64,000 nt of DNA, taken from the NCBI GenBank assembly GCA_035048815.1, contig JAUCBN010000020.1, positions 20,551,001 through 20,615,000 of the forward strand, read 5' to 3'. Position numbers and translations under genes: made by a program. Position 1 is the first letter of the stretch; each line of letters starts with the position of its first letter. The DNA comes from Abelmoschus esculentus (lineage: Eukaryota > Streptophyta > Magnoliopsida > Malvales > Malvaceae). Shown one piece after another: positions 23,505 through 37,300 of this stretch. The notes beneath the pieces were generated by a model. That model searched no databases, was not told where the DNA came from, and saw nothing but the letters and a program-made list of their open reading frames with translations.

Positions 23505-26500
23505 TTAAATGATGGTGCCGACATAACCAATTCCTGTAATGAAGAAGGTAATGGTTTGGAGGAACAGGTACACGAAGTAGTTGTTCTTCCCATGGACGAA
23601 ATCATAGCATCCGCATAGGAAAAGGAATGCTGCAAATCCCAACTCCAACGTATTCAATCTGTTCATACAACAAATACGAAAAAGTGAAGATCGGATATGG
23701 ATATAAGACTAATCGAATCGTATATGTACCCAACTTAGTTCTTTACCTATCAGTGAATTTGAATCTAAATCTTCTGAGACCTTTAGCATTTGGCTTGCTT
23801 TTAGCAGCTTCTGCAGCTTTCTTGACTGCATCTCCGAGTTTCTCAGTGACGACCCACTCATTGGCTCTGCCTGCTTCCAACAGACCGATCAGTGTGGCTT
23901 TTGTCCGATGCAACGACATCACGTTCTCAAACAGGATCCAGTAAAACAATAGGTGGATGGATCTGCAAATGCCCGGTCGTGTTTGAGTTTATGTTAGATA
24001 CGGATACTTCAAAAATAAAAGAAGAACGAGAACAATGATGAAAGCTTCCATACCTCGGAGTTCCTACAGAGTTGAGGATTGTGATGACCGAAGGAATATA
24101 AACGGCACCCCATATCGGTACTTTAACTTCGGGAACCAGAATCGTAAGGGGAAGGACAACACAGTAGAAGGAGAAGGTGACCATATGAGCAATGATCTTT
24201 CGAACGAAGAAGAAGCTGTAAATGACATAAACTTTCTTCCAGAATTTCACTTTCTGCAACAGGGCAATACAAATTAATCAATTTAACATGATTAAAGAGT
24301 GACCTTAAGGTGAAAAAAGAAGATAAAATTTACAGCAAAATTCAACCTTGTTTTGAATGATCTCCCACACCATTTTCCTGAACAGATTTGCAGGACCACA
24401 AGACCATCTATGTTGCTGGAAACGGAAGGCCTTGAAAGTACTTGGAAGTTCACTTTTCACCTGTACAAAGTTTTACAGACATATGGAACCATGAGTTAGA
24501 CATCCTTTACCGTGTATTCGGAGGGTTATTTCGGGAGTTAATACCTGAAGATCGCCGAGGTAAACGAATTTCCATCCTCGAAGACTAGCTCGGACGGCAA
24601 GGTCCATGTCCTCGACGGTGGTTCTATCCTTCCATCCACCTGCTTCATTAATGGCGGCAATTCTCCATATACCAGCAGTTCCTGCATTAATCAATAAGAA
24701 AATAATTTAACACTAAGTTAAGGCAAAGAATGTAATATGATGGGGGTTGTTTACCATTAAAGCCAAAGAAAGCATGCGTGGCTGATCCAACTTCTTGTTC
24801 CACTGTGAAATGGTAATCCAAGGACATCTCTTGCATTCTTGTTAACAAGCATTCATCCGCGTTCACTACAAACATCACAAACTATATTATTATAATATAT
24901 TATAAACAATTAGAAATTCGTATTATAGTATGCTGTTAACTGATACTTAAGAAACAGTAAAGAAAAAATCCAAAGTGTGGGATGGCTGTGCTGCATTGAA
25001 ATGACTACTATAGGCTATAGCCTCTTATCTCTTAAGAATAGGATTACCCTTTTTTTTCACTCAGAATAGTTACTTTCGGAAATGACAAAATCAACCCGGA
25101 ATCATATAAAAAATTAACTAATAACAAAGACGACAAGGCTTCATCAATAATTGGAATGTCTAATCTCAATTTTTATATATTTTATTAGTAGTGTTTTTAA
25201 TTATGATTTTCCCTATATATTAAAAAAAATAAGAAACTAATCTCTACTTTAATTTGATATTATCCGATCTTCGTATTTTATGAAATTTAATTGTTGATAT
25301 GTAAATATATGAATTTAAGTTGTCATTTTTTAATTCCTTTCATATACATTATCAAACTACTAGTTTTTATATCAACAATTTAACAGTAAGGCATGCCAAT
25401 ATTATTGAATTAAATTAATTTTTCAATTTTTATAAAATAAAGTGAGAAATTAAACAACTAATTTTTAGTTATTTGTAAGTAGAAGGGTGAGATTCGTACT
25501 CAGACTCAAGCTAATTTCTTTAAACCCTTATTTGGATGAGGAACAGTGAGTTTGGTCCCTCTTGTATAATCTTTAAAGATGGAGTTTTTAAATGGATCCA
25601 ACCACAAGTGAAGTATCAACTATCAACTGTGGTGAAAGGCTGAGCAAGACTGCAGTGGGTCCCATCCCCTGACTAGTGGGGTCCTCCTCTTGACCCACCC
25701 TCAGCCGACAGAAACCAAAAATCCAAAAATTTTAAGACCAATTATATATATATATATATATATAAGTGTTTTTGATACCACCGACACTGATGAAATTTAA
25801 GCACCGATGTAATAAAAAACGATGATTCGGATGATGAAAAAGAATAGATAAATCAGGGCTTAAGGTTGTGTTACCAAATCTCCAACGAGCTTGAACGAGA
25901 GCAATGTCGGGGTTATGGACCAGAAACGGTATGCTCCGCCGGAGAAAATCAGGGTTTGGTCTGAAATCGGCATCGATGATGGCCACATATTCACAGTGTT
26001 TGACGTAGCTCCTCTTCAACCCTTCTTTCAAAGCTCCCGCTTTGTAACCAGTCCTGTTTTCCCTGATTTGGTACGTTACGTTTATCCCTTTGCTCGCCCA
26101 TCTTTGGCACTCTTGCTCCACCAGCAACTGCTCTCAAGAATCCAACTTCTTTTATTGCATCCAGCAGCTAAAACGGGGTGATTTAGTGGGGTATAGGGAG
26201 AGTCATTTACCTTGATTGCGGGGTCAGTCGAATCGTCGAGCACTTGGATGACGAGACGGTCAGCCGGCCATGAAAGTCCGCAGGCTGCTCCGATTGAGAT
26301 CTTGTAAACCTATTCAGATTCAAAAAAGTAGATCATCAGAAATGGAAACAACAGAAAGAATATCGGGGAAGACAATGGGTTACCTCTTTTTCATTGAACA
26401 TCGGGATTTGGACCAAGACAACGGGGAAATTGGAAGTGCCGAGTTCCTCGTCGTCTTGGATGGGCTCGTACTTGTAGCGTTTCTGGGGTTTTTTCCAGAA

Positions 26501-26713
26501 GAGCTTGACGAGGATGATGACGATGCCCATGTAAACACGCTCCATGAAGAGCATGAGCGACATGGCTAGGCAAACGTAGACGCCTAGGTTCAGTAAAGGA
26601 ACTATCAATGGCGTTTTGATGAGTTCCCATATCAAACCGAGTTGGCTCGTAATGTCGTCTCGGGATACTTGAAATGACTCAGGAATCAACAGCTTGGGTG
26701 AAATTTGAGCCAT
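23505..26713 (-). CDS. CSLA: CSLA glucomannan 4-beta-mannosyltransferase (mannan synthase)
   Basis: There are nine minus-strand exons: 26384-26713, 26211-26309, 25875-26127, 24755-24865, 24545-24681, 24347-24460, 24054-24253, 23747-23962 and 23505-23658. The product has 537 residues, the normal CSLA size. A transmembrane region (residues about 30-70) precedes the GT2 catalytic domain. The conserved aspartates are present in VLDDSTD, IIDADFRPNPDF and TVEDMDL, and the QxxRW motif is QQHRW. Hydrophobic segments in the C-terminal third would form the membrane channel. Family members polymerise GDP-mannose, with or without GDP-glucose, into beta-1,4-mannan in the Golgi for the cell wall. Similarity is highest to the CSLA2/CSLA9 subgroup. 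A long third intron (24866-25874) carries a TA repeat at about 25743-25764. No lesion was found. Confidence 0.95.
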
Positions 26714-28858
26714 CTCTGCTTTCTACTCAGTAGAGAGAGTACAAGTGGGGTTTAAAAAACGAATCTTTCTGGCTGGTTGTTTTGTATCTGGTTAACAATG
26801 TGAAGAAAAATCTGGGATTTTGTGTATAAATTGAGACCAACAGTTGAGAAAATAACGGAAGAGAGAAGATAAAAAATATATATAGTAACTTGGGAGTTCT
26901 CTCGAGCTTGCTCAACCTCAACCTAACAAAAGGAAGTGAGAGTGTGAGGCAGAAAGCAGGGGAGGGGAGTAGATAAAAGAGAGAGAAGGGGGGTGTTTTT
27001 ATAGTCAGATTCTGGTCTCTAATGACTCCCATTTACTCAGAGTCATTTTTCATTGGGAATAATATTTGTTTTGGATACCATCAAATCTCATAATATTAAC
27101 TGTTGCAATTATGATATGCCAATTATCAACAGTCTTATTAAATTTGATTATTTTCACATATTTATTTTACATTGGACAAAGAATAACAATAGGCATCGAA
27201 TAAACAAAACAATTAAAATTATTTAGCAGGGTTATAATATTTTTGATCAATTTTACAAAAAAAAAAATCATTTTTATATGAATTTGATAATAATTTCCTT
27301 ATTTTACAAATATTTTATAATCAGTACCCCCGTACCATTGATCTTCTGTACAATCTATGAACAATGTTACTTCCATCCTTCATTGTTTCTACTTCTTGAG
27401 TCAGCTTCTCCAATGGTGCTTAATGGTGATATGTTGTTGATGGTACTGTTTGCTCCAATGGTGGAAAGCCAGAGATTGAGCACTGTCAGTTTTTCATTTT
27501 TTAACTTTTCAGAGGGGAGGATCAAACAAGGGTCTAAAGGCAAAGGCTCCATCTTGAAGCCAAGAATCAACCCGAGGCTATTACTTACTACTAGTAGAAA
27601 GCATAGCATTGATGCAGTTCCCTTGATTGAACCCCATGAAATCGCAGAGACGGTGAAGATAGGGCAACCCATCCTAAATCTGTGTCTAATAGATATTCCT
27701 TGTAGCATTGGACAAGTAAGACCCGACAATCACATGCGAAGGAGCCATGTTGTATATTACATTTAAGGTCCTTCGTAATTTAAATAGTAATAAAATAAAA
27801 TTTTTGCTCCTCTTAAATTTTAGATTTAAAAACTTAATAGACTTTTGTCCCTCCCAATTTAAAAGATACCATTTCATCTTCAGGGTCAGGAAAGGACAAG
27901 GTGAGGCCCAATAGTATCTTTTTAATAAGAATGAGATTATTATATTAATTAGATCTTAATTACATGGATAAATTATCATCGGAACATCCTAAACAGTTGT
28001 GAATTTCATAAGCAACAACGTTTATAATGTGAATTGGTGACATGTATATGTTGCCTTTAGACATAAAAAGCAGACGAAATCCGTACCAGTTTCTTTATCG
28101 GCCTTGATATTCGGGAGTACAATGCTTCAATAACCAACTTTTTTTTTTGTTTGTATAAGCCATAATTATGCAACAATTCGCGTTTTCTACTCGTATATAT
28201 ATTATATAGTTTAATTTAAGAAAGATACGATGGATGTTGAAAACTGAAACTAAACTCACAAACCTTGTAAGTGATGTGATAAAGACATGAAGACATACTA
28301 AACCATAATTTATTTGTGGGACTTGGGTGAGTGGAAAAAACAGACCATGATTAGCAACGAGATGTAACAATCATGATACCTTGATTTGTAATAACAAAAT
28401 AGACGACGCTGTTTTCCAACCAAGCAAACAAATCCCATGATACTTGACCAAATTTGACCAAGATAGCTTGGTTAAAAACATGTTGGATTCAGAAGAAGAC
28501 ATTGTTACAAACCATCCTACTTTTCATGACATATCTTACATGCTACAAAGACATCGTACTGAACAAATAAATCTAGTAAAACTGGTAAGGAAAACAAAAA
28601 CAAAAAACCCACTCACATAGGACACTAAACAGAGAGAGAGAAAGCTCACCAAGGAGCAATATCCTTGTGAAGAATCACAAAATGAAGAGCAAACCTTCTT
28701 CGCTAAGCCGAAAAAAAATATATGTAGCTCATCTTTGGTCCCACCAGCCCTCGCATTGCAATTTAACAGAGGGGAAAGTGGGTGCGTGTGCTGGCTGTTA
28801 AAATCAAGTTCTGTTAAGTGAATATTAAACAAATCTTCAACCTCGGTCATCTTCATTT
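26714..28858. other. CSLA leader and promoter, spacer, AP2A 3' flank
   Basis: The left end is the CT-rich CSLA leader. Open frames on both strands at about 27280-27770 show no recognisable family and overlap each other, so no gene is called. The right end (about 28500-28858) is probably the 3'UTR of the minus-strand AP2A gene. Confidence 0.45.
26997..27003 (-). promoter_or_regulatory. TATA box of the CSLA gene
   Basis: On the minus strand the sequence is TATAAAA, followed by a CT-rich leader-like tract (complement of 26926-26990). It lies about 285 bases before the CSLA start, implying a 5'UTR of around 250 bases. Confidence 0.55.
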
Positions 28859-31296
28859 TTATGATAGCAAACCAGCTAGTAGTGCAGCGGGATCGTTTGG
28901 CGGTATTTGTGGGGTTGGTGGAGATGCAGGAAGCCCTGGTGGTGCCGCCTGATGGACTGTTGGAATGCTAACCAGTTGTTCCTTGATGAGTTCTTTCAAC
29001 CTGTAGGTAAAAGATATAAGAAACATATGCTAATCCAATTAAACTAACTATAACTTCTTCCGATGAAACTTAATTACATACTCGAATGTTAACTTAGGAT
29101 CGCCTGAAGCAAGTGTCATACGCAACTGAGTTCTGTCCGCTGGATCTGTTTCAATTCTGACCTGAATATTACAGAAGCAGCTTGTAAGCAAACAAGCTTA
29201 CACAGATTCTAATGCACTACAAGCTCAAGAATAATTTCCAAAACTACTGCTAGTTGTAAGACTAAGATATGATTTCTTTATATGAAATTCAATTATAATG
29301 ACCTGCTAGGATTTACAAGTGGATAATTTCAAACTAAGTAGATAAAATAACTACCAAAAGGGGAAAATAGCACAAGAAATATAATGGTGTCATTTCAAAC
29401 TTCATTACAATAAACAGACATGCATAGCTTGAATATAACATGTTTCTTACCAAGCAGAGCATGCCATGTGTTTTCTCTGAGGAGAAGGTTGTGCTGGCAA
29501 CTAGATTGTTAGGATTTGGATCCTGGGACAGAAAATCACAGTGAACTACGCATATATAAATGACATAAGATATTATTCCAGAGAAAAAGGACTTACAATC
29601 CCTTGAGAAATCATCAGACCGAAACTATGGAGTAGATTTGCCATTTCCAGAAGAGCCATAGGTCTTACACCTCTAACCTGCCCAAATTTGGAGCAAACTA
29701 GTGCACATATCAGACAAGGAGCCCAGAAGTGAAAATAAACTAGACTATAAATGATGATACAAACAAGACTATAAATGATGACTCGTAAGATATCAGTCAT
29801 TATACTATTACACACAAATAGGTATGGGGAAAGAAGGTACATACAACTTCTTGAAGCTTCAATGGTGGTCCTGCAAGTGATCTCCATTGGGGGAAAAACT
29901 CCTCAGCAGAAACTGATATAGGCTGAAGAAATTTACTCAGCACAGCAGGAAGTCGAAGCTTGACCTTAACCTATAAAAGGCAATGGCATAGTAAATAAAC
30001 CAGCCCCTGGTGATTTAGCAGTTTATAACATATCAATTATCTACAGGTACCATATCTGTTCCGAATTTGTAGGAGAAGTCGAGAACAGCTATATCCCTGC
30101 TTGGCTGAAGGTTTACAACCTCGAGTGGGCATTGCACCTACAGAAACCATGAGAAGAAAGAAAAATAAACATGATAATACAAAAGTAACTTGAGGATGAC
30201 AACTAAAATTCATCAATATGCATCGGCGTGTAACTAGTTACAAGCACAATGAGTCCTTTTCACCTGTGCTCGAGGAGGTATGGTGTCGGGCACTAAAGAA
30301 AGCTCCATCTTCAAATGAGCAGGAGGCAATATCAAAGCCTGAACTGAAATGAGAGGAGATGTATTCTTGTTTCCTAAGAAAAGAACAAGCCGTCCATGAT
30401 GAGCTCGCCACTCTGCTTTAATACCAATCTGAAAAAAAAAATAGTGAGAAAATCAGCACCAACCATTTGGAAGCTTCTAATGAAGTCATAAAACCAACTT
30501 GAGAAACCAAATTAGTATCCTAGAGTTTATCCTCCTCAGGAAATAATAGAAAATAAAAGATAAAAAAATATATGGAACATGTAAAGTAAAAGGTTTGTAC
30601 CTGAATGTAAGGGTCTTCATATAGAACACCACTATCTTTCAGGCATAAAGCACGAAATCTTTCAGCAATATTTACTATTGGCTGCAGATGCAAGTAGTAA
30701 AATCATCTAGTAAACTAATAACAATACTGAAACACTTAGAATCACATGCAATTTTACAAAGATTAAACTTGTAAATTGAATTCAGAAAGCACGAAATCTT
30801 TCAGCAATATTTACTATTGGCTGCAGATGCAAGTAGTAAAATCATCTAGTAAGCTAATAACAATACTGAACCACTTAGAATCACATGCAATTTTATAATG
30901 ATTAAACTTGAAGTTTAATTCAGAAGGCAGTACCTGAATTGTATTTGTCTCTACTTCTACAGGTACCATGGCTAAACTATCCACTGCATCTGGCCCACCA
31001 TCTAATCCAGGGGTTGCATTCTGCTCACATTGAACAGCAGCACCAGGAGGGGACTCAATAGCCAGTGGACCCAAAAAATCACTAAGGAGGTCCGCCGAAG
31101 GCGGTTGTGGATCTACTTTGCTTTTATTTCCGTTTTCCCGAGAAGGAGCTTGCTCTTTTGAATTATGATCCTGGTAATATAATCAAATTCAAGTATATAT
31201 TACTGAAAATTAGGCTTAACAAAAATAGCTACACAAATTGTATTATCTATAACCTATAATGTAAAGAACATGTTGGAATTCTCTTAAACAGACATA

Positions 31297-31336
<40 letters not shown>

Positions 31337-34300
31337 TTCCACGTTGCCATTTCAAATATTTATATTAAATAGATATTAACAAACTTTATCGAATTTGATA
31401 CAAACATTTTAATTCCATTAAAAGACTTCCATTACATGAAATATTTGATTAATAAGATTTATCCAATTCATAATAATTCTAATTTCAGTTATTTGTACAC
31501 AACATATGCATTGTAAAAAAATTAAAAAAGGATAAAATGTATACATGTTCAACGAGTGTGACAATGGCAACTAGTATATCAGAAACCTAGAAAACAAGTA
31601 GCCACTAGGATTGCAAAAGAACTAACCTCGGTATCATTCATGTTGTGTGCTTTTACTACACTAAGATGGCCAACAGAAACTGATGGTGGGCCCCATTAGC
31701 AGGGCCATGGTCAGTTACAACTAAAGCATATGATGGTTTCTGTTGAGCACGCAACTTGATGGCACTTTGCTCTGCAGTGTCTCCCTCAGCATCTTCAGCC
31801 TTTTTTATCAATGAAGACTGTAAATTTAGGAGGACAAGAGCATGTTTTAGTCACCACTCGAATCAAGAGTATGCATAGACCTCCTGCAACACAAAACCAT
31901 AGCAGGCAGCTTCTAAACAAATACAAAGTACACAAACCTGGCGCTCAGGAAATTTAGGCATTTCTGCCAAAATATCCATTAGAGCGACACCTTTCTGACT
32001 CAATGCAAAATATTCAACAGCTCGTTGTTGTATCTCCGCGTCAATGCAACTCTCATATCTAAGTTAACAGGTACAAAAGTGTGCTAAGCAAATCACATTA
32101 TTTTGATGACAATAAAACCAAAAACATCTGAAAGGTTCAAACAAACTAAAGATGAAATGTTGAGCAATTACAGAGAAAATCATTCTAGATTAAATCTCAC
32201 TTGGTGAATATTGCCCAAATTTGATTTTTCAGTAATTGATCAGGTGGCTGAGTGTGCATTAAGATCTTAGCATAAGCTGATAGGAGAATAGGAATGGTAG
32301 TAGTTCTGAAATGTGATATACAATATAGTAAGACAAATAATAGAGAAGAAGTATTTATGGAACATAGAGAATCAAGGTAAAAGACTCTTACCTTACTGTA
32401 GGAAGCTTCTCATGTATGATGCTAAAGATTTCTTTTGGACTACACCCAGGTCGTCTAGCCAGAAGGTGGCTGTATTCTCCAAGAATATAAGCGCAGACCT
32501 GTTTGGTACAAACAAGTACCAAAATAAACTTGCATATCTCGGTCCATTATATACATAACTATGTAAAATGTGTACCATATACCGTCTCCATGCCTGCAAA
32601 CACATCCTGAAATAAAATACAACAAATTATACGAACCTTGACCATTTTCTCATGTACAGCTGGCTTGTCAAGATACTCTTTTGCCTTTGCAGCTGCATAA
32701 GGCTGGCCATAAACATAAACATTTCAGCCTGAAAACTACCAAAAGAAGAATATCTTTTATGTCATAAAGTAGAACAATTAAATGTGTTGGACTTTTTGAT
32801 CACCTGTAGGTCATCATTGTTAGTAACAAACTGCACAACACGGAACCATATGTCATCGCTAATGAAGTCTCCTGCCATTTCGATCAACTGAAGAATAACA
32901 TCTACATACCTGCAATGCTTATGCAAACTAGTTATTTTGTAAGGAATAACAATCAATCATTTGATGAAGCTACTGTACACAATTGAAAAACAGAAGTAGA
33001 AAATCTTCATTAATAAAGGATATGGGCTAAGACCCTGCTTCCTTCCAACATGCTTACCATGACAGATCAGGAGCAAACTTCTCAGCCAGAATGGCAGCTT
33101 TGAGTGACAATTCCTCACGCATCGTGAAATCAGCAGAGCTCAGATACTGGTAAAGAGATGACAGTTATTAACATTCTAATCTTGTACCAAAGCATTTGAG
33201 TAGCTATATAGAAAATAAATTATTTGGGGAATCATTCAAAGAAATAGCTTTTCCGCGTTCAAGAACTTTAGCACCTGCAACAATTCCTCAACAATGTCCT
33301 TTGCATTTGTTACATCACACATACCATAAAGCAAATCAAGAGCTCGCCTACAGATACTGGAAAATTCACACTGGCATTAGTCAAAGAAAATGGATCTTAT
33401 GAACATACAAATTGAAGCGTATATAGTTCCGTGTTTAGAAATTCAAGCCTTTAGGTATAGTTGAATGCTTAAGTCTTAAATAAAGTGGGTAGCTTGTTAT
33501 TTTAACTAATCAGATGGGGAACTCATAATAAGAGAATTATATAAGGTGATTTTCAAGCAAGGAATGCTTCACACTTCTTAGATGGCACCAACTGAAGTAA
33601 CATATATTTGAGCTGTATATAAATAGGTAACAAAAGAGAATCATAGCAGCAAAAATTTAAGTGTGATCAATACTCAAAAAATTGCAATAATAAGAAACTC
33701 AACCTGATATCGGGATCCTTCAATGACGTGATAATTTGAGCCTGATGTCTTTTTATAATCTCTTGCACATCAGCAACTATTAGCATCCTAGTCATATTTT
33801 CCTGTAACCAAGCATTTAGAATATACAAGTAAATTATTAGGTTATATAAAACCACCATGATCTGGCACCTTCAAACATATTTTCTTGTTTGCAAACAAGA
33901 TCATTAAGGGAGAACTAACTACTAAGTAATTATGTTTCCATAACTTACCAAACCAAGATATCTAATATTCGGTTCACGAACAGCAATGAATTTCCCAAGA
34001 AGGGCCACACACTGAGACAACATCTCCTTTTCAGCATCAAGATGCATGACCTGTAATAAGGAGAGCAAATGTACAACACAACTAAAAATGTGTCAAAAAG
34101 AGGAAAGAAAGCAGATATGTTGCTTTTAAAAACACTATGTTTTTCTTCCCTCATGTGCATGTGCAGAGTAAGGGTGTTATCATCCATATACTTACATTAA
34201 ATACTTACACCAGGGCAGGAAAGTACACATGAAAGCTAAAAAAGCACATAACATTTATTGTCATATGATGGAAGACATGAGACCCACCTAAAAAACCTAT

Positions 34301-37300
34301 TTTGATGAATTTCAGCAAGATTTTCATCTATTTGAGCTAGGCAGACTTAATCTTTCTAAAATCGCTTAATGCCAAAAAATGTCTGATAATAAATTTCACA
34401 TGCTAGAGCTGAATTCAGAAGTAAACTCACAAGAGCAAGGGCTTCAAAAAGGACAGCATGTGATGCATTATTCTTATTAACGTTTTTCACAACATCTGTT
34501 CCCATTAATATGCGCTGTAGGACCTGAAATCAGCTTGTTCCATTAATATCAAAATAACCTTGACAAAAAGTGTACAGGGAAGTTTAAACCTCAAACAATG
34601 TTCTTCTAGTATTTGGATCTTCAATGGTAGGAAAATACTGAAGAGCCCTCATTGTCTTGACCTATAATAATAGAATGATAAAAATCATAATAAAATCTAC
34701 CAAATACGAGTCATTGATAATTACCAATAAAATAGGAAAAAAGGAGGGAAAGAATTGAACACAATTACCAAATAACAAAGTGCAAACATATCCAAGAGAA
34801 CAAGATCCACTTGAAACATACTTATATACACTAAATACGAGTCATTGATAATTACTGATAAACAAAGTCATCAACTCTAACATAGCGATAGGAAAAAGGA
34901 GGGAAAGAATTGGACACAATTACCAAATAACAAAGTGCAAACATATCCAAGAGAACAAGATCCACTTGAACCATGCTTATATACACTAATTAAATCAGGC
35001 ACATGACACACTTTTTTCTGATCTGGGAATCAAATTCATAGGAGTTATAAGAGTGAAGTAGGACTAACCTGCAGCCATGGAGATGGGATACCATAGTAAG
35101 TATATTCCTGTGGAACATCTTGGTTCCTTGCAAGGCGTTCCAATATTTTAACACACTTAGGAAGGCAAATCCAATAAGCTTCATGATTATTTGATACCAA
35201 AGAAACAAGAAGGCTCATGGAAGCTGTCAAAACACCAAGATCACGCTCATCTAAAAGTTGCGCCATCCGATCCGCCCTAAAACATAGGGCAAGAAAAGCC
35301 ATTCAGCAGAAACACAGATTAACGCCACAAAACAGTCAATAGGGATACACTTGTTAACATTCTAGCGTACCAGCCCTCAACATTGACAACATCGGGATTT
35401 TTCCTAAACAAACGCAGTAAACATAATGCAGCTTTTTTCCGTACAAGTGGTCTGCAGCTGCTAGACAGCTGAAACATAGAATATATAAGGGTAAAATAGT
35501 TTTCTAAAAGAAACAGTAGAACTTAACAAGTTTCTGGTTGATCTTACAATTAACTTTTGAACATCAGGTGCCAAAGATTCAGCAAATTCTCTCCCACCAA
35601 TATTCCCAACCTACAAAATTAATTCAATAAAAGTGAAGATGTGAGGTCACAACAATAACAATATCAAAAACCTAAACCTAAACAATATGGAAATCCTTAG
35701 TGTCCGTGAATCAGCCCAACAGAAGGTAACAAAAGAGTAACCAGAACATCAATAACTAAAACTTTACAGACTATACAGCAACATCCAAGGCACAACGCAA
35801 TAGAACACTGAGTTCCATCATGGCATTTGAGTAACAACAAAATCATAGTAATATAACCACCTGTTGCAGATTTAGAAATAATGAGCAATGATATAAATCA
35901 TAAAGTGAACAATAATATTCTGGAAAAGAAAAAATTGAACTCCCCTTGAGAAAAGAGGGGGAAAAGAAAATTCTCAATCACGTCTTAGACAAATCATACT
36001 TTTTGTATGCAGCTCAATTAAGAATGTATGCTAGGTGCTCGATGTTGCAAATTACAAACGCTTCCATCCCATTCTAGTTACATAGATGATGCCTAGAACC
36101 GCAAACAGTTTCTCTTATCCTTACCAAGGTCAATGACAGGCACTGAGAAGTCTCATTTCGACCAATTATATCATTGCGTACAGTGTTGATGGCTAGTCTC
36201 AGAAAATCATTATTTTCGTTGAGCAAACATGATGTTACAATGTATCCGACCTGAAGGCAATTATAGAACAAAAGCTAGTAAAATCATCGAGAAAAAATAA
36301 TAGAGAAAATATTAACATGCATATTTGAATACCAACCATTTAGAGCATGAGAATATATCCTTATCATGATAAACCCAATAAGCTACATTATCTGAAAAGG
36401 CTAAATGAATATCCATATATTATCCAACCCATGCTTCCACAATACATAGTTAAATTGATATCATGAGGCCCCGTTCAAATACTTATAAGGATCAGCATTC
36501 TATAAAATGATGGTGATCTATAAAGCTTAGAAAGTACCAAACTACCAATCACTTGTCAGCTTTATTGTTGCAGGAAAGTAGTTACATGCATGTACCAATA
36601 ACCGATACGAATATAAAAAGTAAAGCTTTCGCGATAGTGCAGATTGTAAATGTTCCAACGTAGCTTAGATCTTTCAACAAGTTATCTTCTATATACATTC
36701 AAGTTTTGTTGGCCCTTCCCCATCTTTCTTTCTCAAAGGGAAAGGAGGAACTGAGAACAAACTTAGGCCTTGGTTTACTACTTTTATCGTTTATTGCTCT
36801 TTCAAACTCTTAAAAAGGATGTCAGTATCTTCCAGGTCATAAGTCCACCAGGTTTCTCTCCATTTAATGTCTCACAGATGTGACACTAATCAAATTAAAG
36901 AGATAACAAAACAGATCTTACCTGCTTTTCCGGATACTTTGGCGCAGATATCAAGGAAACAGCTTCCATATGACCAAAATCAACGTCATAACCTAACATG
37001 TATATGTAAAGCATTTTCCAAACATATTTCTTCTTATCATATGGGGTCAATCCCTATCAGAAAAACATGAACATTCAATAAAAAAAAACTGCTCACTCAT
37101 CTTTTAAAGGCACTAAAAAGACGTATTAACAAAGCACTGAATCATTCCATAAAAAGTTTCTAGAGGAAATGAGCAGTGTTGGGAAAAGTTTGACTCTAAC
37201 ATTTAAATTTCACATGAAAGAATGAACTTAACTCCTTAACATGTAAAGGGTTTCTCAGGATTAGCTAGCAAAATACTGTCTAATACACTACATAGATTTA

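Noticed and set aside
26891..27032. Possible short upstream coding exon for CSLA
   Set aside because: The region is CT-rich leader downstream of a TATA box, and the CSLA N-terminus is already complete at 26713.
27278..27766. Overlapping open frames on both strands between CSLA and AP2A
   Set aside because: No recognisable domain, no splice signals, and both strands are open over the same stretch, which fits chance.
33340..33356. AP2A exon 11 starting after GTAG (shorter by nine bases)
   Set aside because: The upstream acceptor TTTTCCAG gives the family's DISI-type sequence, so the longer exon is preferred.
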